A DNA stretch of 64,000 bases from Lepisosteus oculatus (taxonomy: Eukaryota; Chordata; Actinopteri; Semionotiformes; Lepisosteidae), in the NCBI RefSeq assembly GCF_040954835.1, contig NC_090707.1, forward strand, positions 24,446,570-24,510,569, given 5' to 3'. The notes beneath the pieces were generated by a model that was not told the origin of the DNA, did no database searches, and saw only the letters and a list, made by a program, of their open reading frames with translations. This document shows positions 49,451 through 63,300 of the stretch, one piece after another. Both the position numbers and the translations under genes were made by a program. How positions within the stretch are numbered: the stretch's first letter is position 1; the number at the start of each line of letters is the position of its first letter.

Positions 49451-50804
49451 CTATACTAGATCATGTAAGTACACCCTACCATGCATAACTCAAAAGTCTT
49501 ATTGTGGAATCTATGGGTGGTTTTCTATGTACAGTTGAGTTTATGCACATCTATTCCAGTATAAACCCATGGAGGGGGCTCAATTTCTTCCAGATTTAAT
49601 GGTCAGGGTAAATTAAATAAGATAGTGGTAAATTAAACAAGACCATTGGTTATACGTCATTCACACTTCAGCCAATGTTGATGTTTAAAAAAAATCAGAC
49701 ATTGGCTGACCTTATCTGGTGGTTTAATACCTGCCCAAAGTCTGATATCTTATGGTCCCTCTTTTCCTCTGGTTATAAACTTGGGGCTTTTAATAATATA
49801 TGAAATTTATATTCATGTGACCTCAGTTCTCACTGTTAATTCTTTGCAATGTATGGAATGGCTTTGTTGGGCAGAATGTTACAGGTATGGAGTAGGATTA
49901 CATTGTACCATATTTAAAAGCAAAGGATGTCGCTGTCAAAGCTTTGTACATTATGGAAATTCTTTAAAATTGTTTTATACTTATACATCTGGAGTTTAAA
50001 AACATTAAATGATTTCCTGGTCTTGTGGTACTTAAGCTCAGCAATAATTAAAGTAATTCTTAAATTCAGATCATGTGATATTAAATGTATTAACAGTTAA
50101 CGCTGACTGCTTTTGTCACTGAGTTGTATTTACATAATACTGTAGCACTTCATTGACCTTGATTCCAGATAAGTGCAAAAGTTGTCAGAATGTTCAATGT
50201 ATCCCTGATACAGAATCTACTGTACAGAAAACATTTTGTATTCATTGTATGTTGAATACTTTGAGTAAACTATCCATTGTCAAATTTTCACTCCCACTGA
50301 ATTGTTAGGATGGCAGCTCTTGCAGCTTTGTATTTTAAGTCAAAAAGAAGGACACCAACACATTGGTTAAGTTTGAAAAATCTCTTAAGACACATGATTC
50401 ACATTAAATGAATTGCACTTTAGGAACATTATCTGAATTTTCATATAAATGTAACTAGAATAAAAAATTAAGAAACCTGGAGGCTGCTTTTAAGATGAAA
50501 TGACTGTCAAGCCTTAAGAACTGCTAATAGACAAAAATAAATTGTCAAACTGTGCTTATGGACTGAATCACAGTACAGTTGTTGCTAATAAGGTTACCCC
50601 ATATGTAACGAGCTACTGTGGAGTAGTGGTTAGGACTGAAGACTGAAAAAAAAGAACTGAAAAGCTATGCAGCTAAATGCTTGGTAGGACACTGCTGTTA
50701 TAACTTTGGGCAAGGTAATTAACTCTGCTTCTCAGATATATACCTGCAAATATTGATCATGTATTTGGACAAAAATAATTAAAATAATGCATGGTTGAAT
50801 AATA

Positions 50805-51345
50805 ATTTCTTACACTTATATAGTGCTTTTCTGCACACTCCACTCAAAGCACTTTACAGGTAATAGGGACTCCCCTCCACCACCACCAATGGGAACCCCC
50901 AACCTGGATGATTTGACAGCAGCCACAGTGCACCAGAATGCTCACCACACAGCTATTAGTGATGAGGAGAACAGAATGACGTAGCCAATTTATAGAGGGG
51001 GGGTCAGGAAATCAATATTGGTTAAGGCCAACAGGAAATGGGTTACATCTTTTTGCGAAGAACCCTGGGATTTTTAATTACCACAAAGTGTCAGGACCTT
51101 GGTTTTGCATCTCATCCGAAGGACGGTGCCTTTTTTTTTTACAGTATATTATCCCCATCACTCTATACTGGGGTATTAGGACCCACATGGACTGCAGGGT
51201 GAGTGCCCCCTGCTGGCCCCACTAACACCTCTTCCAGCAGCAACCTTAGTGTTTCCCAGGAGGTCTCCCATTCAGGTACTGACCAGGCTCACACCTGCTT
51301 AGCTTCAGTGGGTTGCCAGATGTCAGTTGCAGGGTGATATGGCTG
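50805..51345 (-). repeat. SINE family B, full length with 5S rRNA-derived head (minus)
   Basis: Same structure as 48901-49450. The 5S-like head at 51345-51252 on the minus strand includes AAGCTAAGCAGGTGTGAGCC and GAATGGGAGACCTCCTGGGA. The tail ATATAAGTGTAAGAAATTAT is at about 50805. Confidence 0.9.
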
Positions 51346-51845
51346 CTGACCGCTGGAATAAATCTTGTCATTCACTATTTCTGAAGATAATGTTAATCTA
51401 CCCAGGCTGTTTTACAGATTGAAAAACAGTACTTTGTACACGGTTTTCTTGCTGTGGGCGTATAAATACACATTCCATGGAACTTCGTATATCTATGCAA
51501 AGTGTTTTTTGGGTACAGGAGAAAAATGCCAAAACATTGTGTCATAGTTAATGGTATTAATTAGAGGTGTGGAAGAATTTCGATTTCCAAAATCAGCTCT
51601 ACCATATACAATTCCAACAATTTAGATCCTGTAAAGACTTGTCAGTAGCTGAAGTCAATATTAATGTCAATGGACAGGATTATATATTCAATTGTTCTGT
51701 ACCCATATGCTTTGAATTATTAAAATGCCTGCTGTGATATTTAATTTTAAACATGGATGTGTGGTTAACCTTTGTTTATTGTGCAGAACTGTAGAGCTAA
51801 TTAGACAAATGACAGAAACAGGCTATTTACTTCAACAGAAATAAT

Positions 51846-53403
51846 TAGTGTCCTCCAAAAGTATTGACACCTCAAAATCAAAGCCTTCTTTTTGCATTAA
51901 TTCAAGCAGTTTATATATATAATCCCTTGATTAATATGAATAAGTTGTAAAAATAAAATATTTTTGGTGTAATTCAATGCTTACATTTGATCATATTAGG
52001 AAAAAAACATACTTTTTATTCAATCCAATGATTTCAAGTGACCGTAAGTATAAGTACACCTTTACTCTAAATTTCAGTGTAAAATTCAGTATTTGGTTGC
52101 ATATCTCTTTAAACAATAACTGCAAGACGTCTGGAACTGCTGAGCTCATTAACTCTTTGTATAATAATTTATTTGAGATGTATTGGGGCAGCTGCCTAAG
52201 TTCATGTTTATTCTGACTTTGTTTTTTTTCCTACATCATGTAAAATGCATACTCATTTAGATTTGATTTTAGTCATTTTAAGATTTTCCTTTTTTTTGCT
52301 CTTAATATTAAGGTCACCATTATCCTTAAGTATTCAAATAATTTGCTGTGGCATTCCTAAATGTGTTCAAAATTACATTAATGACCCACACAATTAGTTG
52401 AAATACCTGTCTTTGTGTGGTTCCTTGGTCAGGGAGTGAATTTCAAGCAAAGACTCAACCATGCGGACTAAGAAGCAAGGTAAGGCAGGGATTAAGTCTG
52501 TGATAAGCACGCCAGGAGAAGGTTACAAAAAATACTGAAGTTTCTGAATATCCCTATAAGAACAATACAATTTGTCAAGAAATGGAAGGTACATCTTACT
52601 GCCCACTGACACTCCCTAGATCAAACCGAGCATCCAGGTGGAACTGGTGTGGGATGATGCTGCGAGTACTGTAACTTTGAAAAGGCTACATATTTCAGTG
52701 GCTGAGATGGGATAAAATGTGCATCAGTCTGCAATATCCTGCTCATTCCACAAAGCTCCACTATATGGCAGCGAAAAAGTGAAAAACACCTTTCATATCC
52801 CACATGGAGTTTGCAACAGAGCACCTGGGTGACCGTGTAAAAATGTGGTCAGATGAGACCACAATGGAACCTTTTGTGTCTTAACGACAAGTACTCTGGT
52901 GAAGAGCTAACAAAGTCCATCTTCAGGCCAACACCATCCTTGCAGTCATGTGACTGCATCACTTTAAGGGGATGCTTCTTCTTAACTGGGGCTAGAAAAC
53001 TTTTTATGATTGAAGGAAAATAAAGCAAAGTACAAGTAAATTATTGAAGAAAATTTGGTTCAGTCTAGTAAAGAGTTAAAACAGGTGAAAATTCCACTAT
53101 CTTGATCAAAACTTGAAAACAGCTGTCTATAAATGATCCTCAAGTATCCTGAGAGAGCTTGAGGAAGTCTGCCAAGAAGAATGTGCAGATTTGGGCTGTA
53201 ACTGTTGCCAAAGGTGATTTCACCAAATACTGAGTTCAGGAGTCTGAAAGCAAACGACATATCTCAATTTGTTTCTTGAGCTTCTGCAGACATGTACCCT
53301 ATCTTATGTTACCCTTAGGGGTATTCAATTTACATTCAGGTTTTGAAAAAATATATATTAAGCAAAAGATTTATCACATCTGAATAATTTTGCAAGGCAC
53401 TCT
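51846..53403 (+). mobile_element. Tc1-like transposon relic (plus)
   Basis: The left end GTCCTCCAAAAGTATTGACA resembles the inverted right end at about 53383-53403 (ATTTTGCAAGGCAC). The transposase start MRTKKQGKAGIKSVISTPGE is at 52461, followed by EHLGDRVKMWSDETTMEPF near 52815-52875 and a degraded DDE region. Stops and frameshifts throughout. Confidence 0.75.
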
Positions 53404-56400
53404 TGATATCGAATATTAATAAGTTTGATTTTAATTATTTTGTAACGATTCAGCACAGTTATTAAAGCTAAAACCAGTGAAGGTGCATGTGGAAGGTAAT
53501 TCATTCAAATTGCTTCAGTAAACACCCTGCGCCTCTAGATGCGTCATTGCACATTGATTTTTACTCTCTCAAGAGACTTAGCTAGTAAAATAAAGGAATA
53601 AAAAAATAGCACCAAGTGACCACCAACAAATGGTTTGGTCAGAATGTTGTCATCTTGCTGTGTAACAGCGACTCCCGTGGCATGTCAGGTGGCTGTGGTT
53701 TTACAGGGAAGTCCGTGAAAGCTTCACACCCTCAAGGAATAAGGGAAGAACGACTACAAAAAGCACACAGTGCAACTTCGTGAAAACGTAATCAGTTCGC
53801 CTTGATACAGAGTCAGCTGTAACGCTGTGGAAAACCCCGGACAGCTTGACAGGGAAAGTCTTGAAGGGAGAATTGCGCGGTTTTTAATCCTCCTGCGCTA
53901 GTTCAATATTTCAGCACAATGGTAAAATTAGTTAATTGACAAAGGCTAGTATCTAATGAGCTACAAAACACAATAACTGTCGATTTCACATTTAAGAAAA
54001 ATGGTCAATTAACTATGAAAGTGTTGACATTGAACTAATTTAAGTTTTACAGCCATTAAGTCTTACGTTCTCCTGACGTATAGGTAGAAAAGTACGTACA
54101 GCATAAAACCTCAAACTACACGTCTTCTCAATTTTATACTTTTTAATTAATTTAAGTCAACTTTACTTAATAATGCGTGTGTTTAACATAAACAGTAACG
54201 TTTTGTTTCTGTTTAATTTACTCTAATAAAATCCACCTTGTGTTAAGCTATAAGATGGCAGCTTCACAACGTAAAGAGCTCTTCTATTGAGCTTTCCATT
54301 TTCTTATAAAGCCATACTGCCGCATTTAAAATGCTCAATTTAATTTTAGTTCAGAAATAATGCTGAAAACACTTTGTATGTAAGTACAATCTTCACCATT
54401 AAAGAATGATTGCTTGTACCACTATTCAAAATGTATTCCTCAACTTAAATACGACCGAAAACCATTTTCACCTGAAAAACCTGTCTGAGGTATCGGTTTG
54501 AATTCGGTGCTTTTCAAGCAGTTTTATGGGCCCTGCATCTGTATCACGATCTGGAGTTTATGAGTATCTTCGATGACACTAAATGTTTTGCTCCTCTAGA
54601 GAAAGCTGTCAGTCGGTATTTAATGATCATTTTCAGGTGATTCTTTAATTGTGTGCTGTAGTACAGGACAAAAAAAAAAAAGTGTCCTTATGGTAGACTG
54701 TCAATAGGAGAGAGAGACTGTCACAGCGGGAGAAGGTGTAAGTCTGGGTCTAGTGCTCTGCGCTCGTTCAGTCGGTAACTGTAGGAAGAATTGTCTATGT
54801 ATTTCCTGCGTTCAGTGCAGTGAATAACTATTACCACGGTAACGAAGGGCTGTTAGATGTTTAGGTACTTGAGAAAACCGAGAGGCGGTGAAAGACTCTA
54901 AGACGCTCCCAGAATTTCTCATTCTTCTTGTGCTCATGTCTTCCCTGTCCAGGGATTCTACAAGCAGAGCGGGTTTCGAAACACCCGGGACAAAGCAGCA
55001 GATACCCCCCAGTTCTGTGAAATCTGTTTTGCAAATGTACAAATTTAGCAAACGAATTGCCCCTTCATACCAAATCACGCGTTCAAGACAAGTTATTACT
55101 GATTTTACATTTTATCAGCGTGTGCAATTAATTAGCACAGCAAGCAGTAGTCATTCTGCTCATCGCTCAAATTCTTGACTGGAAATACCAATGCTTTTTC
55201 ACAGGAAGTTGACGAGTTGTGTCTGAAAATAGACACTGCTACAATTTTTCCTAAACCATAATGTGTATTTTCTCAGTTTTATAATCCGATCTTTTTAGGA
55301 GGTAGAATAGACGCAATGACAAATTTATATCCTATCATTTACATTTGCTGGCTGTTGATACGACTATGTTGAAGACCTTGCTATACAAATTACATCAAAT
55401 TGGCCCTTTCAGTGGGTTAAAGACGTCTGGCCATTCTAAATGGCTTTATGCTAAATTACATTTTTTTCCAAATACCATTTATAATGCCTCTGCTTTGTTA
55501 GGAAAGAAGAGTCAATGGTGATATCGCCAACAAATTAACCTCTACTGTGGTCACGATTTTGCGGTATTTGTAGCCACCATCTCCAGTGCTTCATCCCTTG
55601 AACTGAAATTTGGACGCGTTAACATAGGTAGGTATACGTCCGACTGATTTAGTTATAAATAAATTTTATTCCATGTCCGATTCACACTTATATCACGATT
55701 ATTTACTCGTATTGAGATGCACAATGCCTCCCCAAAATATCAAAACACCTATTAAATTATTACCGAGACGTTAAACAAGCCCTCATCGTCTCGCACTAAG
55801 AGCAACTAAGTGGATTGTTGTTCTCTGAGATATTCAAATTGTTTGGGTAAGAAAAATCAAAGCTCGGACCTAGAAAAGCGTGTAATAATAAAAACTGAAA
55901 ATATTTCGATAAATCTTGATCTAAGGGGAAAATTAAATTTTCAGAAAGCATAAAACAACAGGAAGACCTTAAAAGAGAACCCTTAGAGTATTTTTTCTAT
56001 TCTCCCTCTCACAGGAAAAGCTTACACGTTTGTTTTCAGTTTGCGCACAAACTTAAAAGTAATGTTCTGGAGAGCTCTCGTAGGTTTCTCAATGTTCCAG
56101 TTTAACTACCAGCAGCTTGTCAGTTAATTTACCATGCGGGGAGGCGTGCTTTGCAGCTTGAGAGAAGTGCTAGTCCACCCTCCCCCCACTACCTAGATTG
56201 TGTTCAGCTTCTCGGAGTGGCTGGTTGAAGCCTCATTCAAGTGAGAAACCCGGCCTCTTTCCCTTTCAATCAATCTAGTCTTCAAAAGGATTGACAAACC
56301 GTGCAAGACGCACAGAGCGAATAAAGGAAAAAGCATTCAGTGGCAAAATCAACTAGTGCCAGCAGTATCATTTCTATCCTTGTTCATGGTTCCGAAGTCC

Positions 56401-56999
56401 CTAGCTGCCAAAACACTTACAGAAATTACTACCTCCCCCAATTTAAGAGTAGGTAAAGACTGTCATTGTCACAGTATGGGAAGAGGGGTTTAAACAGCAA
56501 TGTCCTGGGAAGTACGTTCTCGAAGAGAAACGCAGGTGAAATATGGTTTATATGTCATATGTAGAAAAGGTCGTCATTTCTTTTTTTTATTATATATATT
56601 TGAATGTTCTTGTGGGGGGATGGGGGTGAGGGGGTCATGAGCGTGCAAACTGGTCTCTAGTTTCTGCCAGCGCTGTCCCTACCACACATTAATACCAGTC
56701 ACACTCATTTTCTTTGGGTACATAAGTAGGCTATCACCAGCACTAGCTCTATTTAAGGTTTGAAAGGAGAACCCTGGTGCCACTTCATCCCACCCATTGA
56801 TTAATTCACACCGGGTCACTACTGCGATCTTGGTGCCACTTGGCATCTACATGCCAGATAGATCTGAGCATTGATGCTGTATCCACAAACACGTCCGGGC
56901 TGCAAACATTTTTTTCTGATATTTTAAGGCAGATTTTATTTAGAGGCGGTGCTTGTAAGCTCTCGAGTAGCGTCGTAGCGACACTTTTTTTCTACCCCA
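53404..56999. other. IGF2BP2 upstream interval, no gene recognised
   Basis: CpG dinucleotides look more frequent here than in the AT-rich intergenic DNA to the left. An open frame at 54888-55178 has no recognisable domain. The sequence could hold regulatory DNA for IGF2BP2, but no specific element can be defended. Confidence 0.35.
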
Positions 57000-57178
57000 G
57001 TCAAGAGTGTTTGGCCAAGAGCGTAGTTGGAGCTGGGGGGTCGAGTGGATTTGGGGGGTGATTGCTGCTTTTTTGCAGGTTTTTTCTCTTTTTTATTTTT
57101 TCTTTTTTTTTTACTTTTGCATTTTTCCTGGATTTTTTCCTCCAATTTTGGTTCCATCTCGGGATTTTCTTTTGGATC
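56940..57178 (+). promoter_or_regulatory. IGF2BP2: IGF2BP2 promoter-proximal / 5' UTR region
   Basis: A G-rich stretch (GGAGCTGGGGGGTCGAGTGG and GGGGGG) at 57030-57060 is followed by a long U/pyrimidine-rich tract at 57065-57178 that runs up to the start codon. The transcription start is not visible. Confidence 0.4.
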
Positions 57179-57353
57179 ATGAACAAACTATACATCGGGA
57201 ACCTGAGCCCTTCAGTCACTGTCGAAGACTTGAAGCAGCTCTTCGGGGAGAGGAAGCTCCCTCTAGCCGATCAGGTTCTGCTCAAGTCCGGCTATGCCTT
57301 CGTGGATTTCCCCGACCAAAACTGGGCCATTAAAGCCATTGAGACTTTGTCTG
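57179..57353 (+). CDS. IGF2BP2: IGF2BP2 coding exon 1
   Basis: [20 protein letters not shown] through [20 protein letters not shown] to IETLS and one base of a Gly codon. The donor is GTAAGT. Confidence 0.97.
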
Positions 57354-60300
57354 GTAAGTGCATCTTAAACTTCGTGGAGCACCTAGTCCTTCCTCATGCC
57401 ACATCTTTTCCTAAAAAGAAATCAGAGAAATAATTCCTGGAAAAGATATAAAGTAGGGGAGACCACAGCTGAATCCAGCTCGGGACGGCGTATGTGGTGT
57501 GTTACATCAGTGCCGAGTTCAGATAGTAAGTAACTCACGGTCCTCAAAATGGAACAAACTGAAGATCAGCCAATGCATTCTGAGTTAATAAAACGAAAAA
57601 GAACACAATCCGCAGCTCCACTAACGCACAAAACACAGTGATGTTAAAGTCACTTTAGCCTTCAAGGGCGCTACTTAGCAATCACCCATAGAAATACATG
57701 GGATGGTCTGATGCTCGGTAGGCATAATTATTTTTCAGTTATTTTTTGTCTTGATTTTATTGAAAAGACCCAGGGAAAGTAACCGGAAAGAAGGTGCCAC
57801 ATCCTTGTTGCACTGATGCCTGGGTATGTTTTTACGAGGTGTCCTGTAGGTAGGTGATGGGGGTCCGGAGGAAATTGCTGATAAACAGGTAGCTGGGGGG
57901 ACGAGGTGAGACTCAATTCCGAGCTGCGCCAGGCCACTTATGCACAATCGCACCGAAAAGAGAAAAATACATTTTAGCCCCTGTCCATAGTCTAATTAAA
58001 TCACAACGTTATCAACAGGCAGGGGAAAATAAGCTTGTGTAGTGAAGAAGACTGGAGTCTTCTTGGTTGCCTTACCTTTTAGATCTCTTATTATTATTTT
58101 TTGAAAAAAAAAATCTATCCCTTTCGCTAAGTGGGAGGTGGGAGTGGAAAGCATGGCTGCCCGTCCTTCATTGTGAGTTTTTAAATATGAGCTCATCAGC
58201 CCCTTTTGGCGCCGCTTTTCTAATTTTTTAATTAAATTTTTTTCATATTTGTTTGTCAAACTCTTAATATACACCGCCTCTGTGTATAGAGAGCTTTAAC
58301 GCGAATGTATTATTTTTCAATAAGTTTTTTCCCCAAGTTTTCCTGTTTATAAGTTTGAGTCTCCCTGTTTTCGGATATGCGGAGTTAAGGAGCAAAACCT
58401 GTTCATGTCATTTAAAACATAAATTCAATTTGAAAAACTTTACAGAAATAGATAGCTTTCCCACACCGTATCCCTAATGTACATTTAATTCACCTTTACA
58501 TTGTTATTGTATATTTCTATTTTCTTCCCCACAGGCAAAGTCGAATTGCACGGGAAGGTGATTGAGGTAGACTATTCTGTTCCAAAAAAACTAAGGTAAC
58601 GATATGCAGTATTTATGTACTTGTTTTTTTAATAAACTGTGAAAATATCATTCTGTGCTCTGCCTACATGCGACGGTGACTATACAGTTAGGATAGAATA
58701 TGGCCACGTTTTTGTTGTTTTGCTAAATAATGGTTTCATTATGTAACCCTGAGGTATTGTTTACGTGCGTCGATAACGTTTAAGCCTTCTTTCAATAGCC
58801 TGATGTTTGAAATAAACTGTATATGACTAGTTTTCTGCTCTTATAACTATCTGTATTTTCATTGGTTGTTGAATGTAAGAAGAAACATAATTCTTTAAAC
58901 GAAAAACGGTAGCAAAACAGCTTAATGAAATACTTCCTGTTGGAACGCCTAAACATGTTTCTAGAAGTAATTGTTACATTCTTTTGTTTGTTACCCTGTT
59001 TTATAAAGAGTGCTTATATTTACTTATGTGTTTGTTTCTTGTTTTTATAAACCCACCACCTATTGTTTTGCAAACCAAGAACAGACAATGAGCAAGTATT
59101 AAGTTTATTAACGTTTAAGTAATGGTACACACTCAAATAATTGTTTTTCGGAAAATCTTTTGACACACTTGAACTATTTCGAACTCATGTACACAAAGCT
59201 GATTGCTTGAACATGTTAGTTACGGTATTTAGTTTATTTTTCATTTTGATGTATATGTAAGGTAACATTTACAAACACACATACGTTTTAAACCAGTCAT
59301 GTAACTTGCAGACATTTTCCTAAATATATGTATCCAACAGTGATTTCCACCAACCTGGTGCATATATTCTTAAATGTTTGTGCAGCAGGAAGACTTAAGT
59401 ATTTATTTTTTACCCAAAGACGCAATACACTGGAATGCAAATGTTGAATTTTAAGTTTAACGTATATGTTTTTTTAAAGCATTCTTAAAAGACCATTACT
59501 TTACGCAAGAAATGTGGTGCAAGAACAGAATAGAAAATTATTTTCTATGAGAATAGAAAAAGGAAACAATCGTTCTAAAAGATGTGTAAACTGTTGTGGT
59601 GGAACACTCCTTAGTGGTCAGTGTGCGAAACTATACTCATTGTACCGGTGGGCCTCGCTCTAAATGTAGGAAACTTTCAACGGATACTTTATTTTACAAT
59701 TTAAAAAGATAGAAACATAATATTGAAACACACTCTAATATTAAAGCAGGGAGCGGTGTGTGGAAGTCCGAGCATTATACAGTACATTCAGCGGAATTAC
59801 ACAGCGTTCCATAATGCCATGTAGCATTCTTTTGAGGTGTGTTCTATAATAAGATCATAAACCGTAGTATTATTTTAGAGTGGTCTGTGACGGAGTTTAA
59901 TGATTTATCAAGACATACTGACTTTTTTAGCGAAATGGTGATTTTACGACTTTTAGTCACATTTTAAATTCACTCAATTGTTGAAATTGACCTTTGTTTT
60001 CTAAAAATTAATATGAACGCTTTTTCATTCATTTTTTTAGCACGTAGTGTTGAGAAAAATAAAGAACAAATAACGGTTGTGAAAGTTAATATTTTGCCAT
60101 GCTGTAACTTTTTCCGGCACTTGTGTGCATATAGCTTGTGGTGTATATTTTTCGAATTATTTTATGTCTTAGAAAAGATTATTACTGCAGATTGATATAC
60201 TGCCGGTAATAACGTTTGTCCCCTTGAAATACAATATTTTAGTTGCTGTTTAAAATATATTCAAATAAAATCAGATGGGTGAAACGGCTTCTGGAACGAT

Positions 60301-63300
60301 GAACTGCTGAATATACAGCATAACGGGTTTTTTTTTTCAAAAGGACATTTGAGGAAAGTTTGTAAGTTCTTCTAGAGAACATCTATTCCTCGTCCTTCTG
60401 CGAATGCCATTTAACATTTGTGCTGTTCCTGTGTAAAGTACACCATGTAATTCTTTTTAAAATGGCCAAAGCCCAGGTTTAAAAGGAAGCATGGCAGCTG
60501 TAATGGCACAAACAGGCCTGACAGGGTGGCGACTGTTGGATTACTCATTCAGAGAGTGCGAGTGTAGTGCTTGCTCATTGCCTCATTGGTAAAGAGTGCT
60601 CCATGGCGGTGAAAGATGTAGGCCAGGTCACTTATCAAGGTCTCTTTAAAACACATATTCCAACACTGTTCGCTTCAGACCTTAAAGACGTTTAGGATTC
60701 AGTTCCATAGTTCTAGCTAAATGCAGATCAGGACTTTAGCCCATGTGTATGAAACTGAAAAGTGGACATTTCTCTCTGTGGTGAAAATCTGTTTTTGTAT
60801 TGCTAATTAAGATAGCATTAACATCAAGTCTATTCTTTGACGTGAAGTATGAAATTAACAGTGTAAATGTAAAAACATTTCTTTGTAAAAATGAAGAATG
60901 ATGATTAAGGGTATGAAATAATAGAGTGATAATTATAATAAATGATAGGCAATGTCTGGGGTTACAATGCCTGGACGCCTTGTGGCTGACAGAGGTGTGT
61001 TCCCAGTTGTCTCTTTGGAGCTGTATGTGAGCACATGCTGTGTATTTTATGTCAGTAAATATTTTGTTTTCTTTAAAATGGGTACATCTGTAGGTGTTAC
61101 TTGAAATACTTTTAAAATATTGATTAGAATAATTTATGTTAATAATAAAGTTAACTCAGCTAACTGAGAAAGTATAAATTTCCCAGAATTTTTCTTTGAA
61201 ATATATTTAGAATATAAATTTAGTTTTTATATGCATACACATAAGCATTTTTCAGTTTTAGCATTACTTCAGGTGATTTTGTTTAAACAATTTGTGAGGT
61301 GTTCACTCCTTTATTTACAATGAAATTGCACTTGAATATAATCCTTCTGAGGCTTTCAATTCTCTGTTACCATTGTCTTTTAATTATTATGTATGTGTGG
61401 TGTTGCACTAAAAAGTGAATTAGAATTTAATTTTTTAACAAAGCAAAACAATTGAATTATTAAAAGATAACAATGTCACACCTTTTACCATTTTCAAAAG
61501 TGTCTTGAGATGTATAGTGGAAATTGCGTCTTAAAATAAGTTAGATTGTGGAAGTTAAGAATATCAGTAAATACATTTGTTGCCACAGCAACGTATAGCT
61601 TGTTAATCTTTTATGTATCTTAAAGGAAAGTGCCACATTTCTATTATAAAAAGTGAGTATGCTGAAACAACACTCAGACAAAAGAGCTATTGACTTTTTT
61701 TATAAAGGGGTAATTTTGGAAGGTTGTGAGTAAGAAATTGTTTGCGAATTCACTTTTAATGTGAAAAACAAAAAAAATCTGTATTATTTTGATCAATTGT
61801 AATCTGGATTATCACATAATTTTTCTAATAAGAATAGTGCAGTGTGGAAATAGCAATATACTCAACATCCATAGTATCTGACTATGTTAAGAAATTTAAT
61901 TAATTTGTGAAATTTTAAGAAGGGAAGTAGGCTGAAATCACAGTGTGACATCCCCTCCATCCCTAAAAAAATTTGAATCAAGTTATTTCATCCTTGAAAA
62001 TGGATCACATTATTCTAAAAGATTTAATTCCTCCTTGCAGGTGTGATTCATCAGTTGTGTTCAGGCGTTGGTTAGGGGTGACAAATCTGATCTCATGACA
62101 TTTGCATGACTTGAGCTGTCAAAGGTTCAAGTGGTTTAGTGGATTTAAATTTCAATTAAAGACAGAGCCCTCGTTTTCACTGACACAATTTCAAACATAC
62201 CTACTTCCTAATTATTTTTAATAGAAATTATTAAGAAAGTTCAGTATTTTTTTTTCGCTCTTTTTTTCTGAATAACATATACTCTAAATTGTTTGTGCTG
62301 CCAGACTGATTTTACAAAGAATTTTATTCTGAAAAGGCAAATTCAACATGTCATCATGATTTAAATTAAGAGCAGGGGGTCCGATACATATATAATTTCA
62401 GCTTTGGTGTAAAAGAAGGGTACACCTAAATGTTCCATTCCCAAATTCATATATAATGTGTTATAAAGTAAATGTTTTTCAGTAAACAGAAGTGTGTGAT
62501 ATTTTTAGTTTTATTTCTCCCATTTAGAGCAAATGAATGGTGTGTTTAGAGTAGGTTGAACTGCAGTGTGCAAATAAATGAAAAACACAAGGTGTTTTTT
62601 AATATGTACACCACAATAAATTCAATAATTGAAAGATTTTGTCCTTAAAAATGTTTTTAACCAACAACAAGCTTACTACACTGTGGTTATTTCATTTTTT
62701 TCTAATTTTCTAACTAAGAAGTACTGTTGTCTGAAATGAAAACAAGTTATTTTTTTAGACTTAAACATTGCGACATTTGATTTACACATGCCTTATGTAT
62801 TTTGTTTATTGACCTGATTTCCTCCTTTACATTGGCAATTCCGGTAAATATCAGGAATTGTACAGGAATTGTGTCAAAGAGAGCTTCTTATATTGTTATC
62901 CTAATGAGGCTTGCAGGCTCTTGTGAGCAGTTAAAAAAATTACACGTGGCCCTACAAAGCAATAGAAACACTGTCTCAAATCTAAACACTGTTCTAAAAA
63001 GAACAAAATAAAAAACTATCTACAAGATATTTACTTAAGAACACCCTGGTGTGTACTTGAAAATATCTGATTAATTCACAAAAGCATGCAACCTTTAGTT
63101 GCATTCTTTTTGTTTTCCTTTTTTAATAGATACTCCTGATTAAGTTCCATATCTAATTATTAATTTCCATTTTTTTAAAATTCACATATTAGAAGAAAAG
63201 CTTCTTATGAGATAATTGTGTTACTGTGTGTGTGTGATATCCCTACTTGCTTTTGCCTAGAGCTCTTAATGCATATCATACAATTGTTGTTCAGTCAATG

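Noticed and set aside
57007..57333. Alternative frame running through the IGF2BP2 5' UTR and first exon
   Set aside because: It is out of frame with the conserved RRM and ends in low-complexity Phe-rich sequence.
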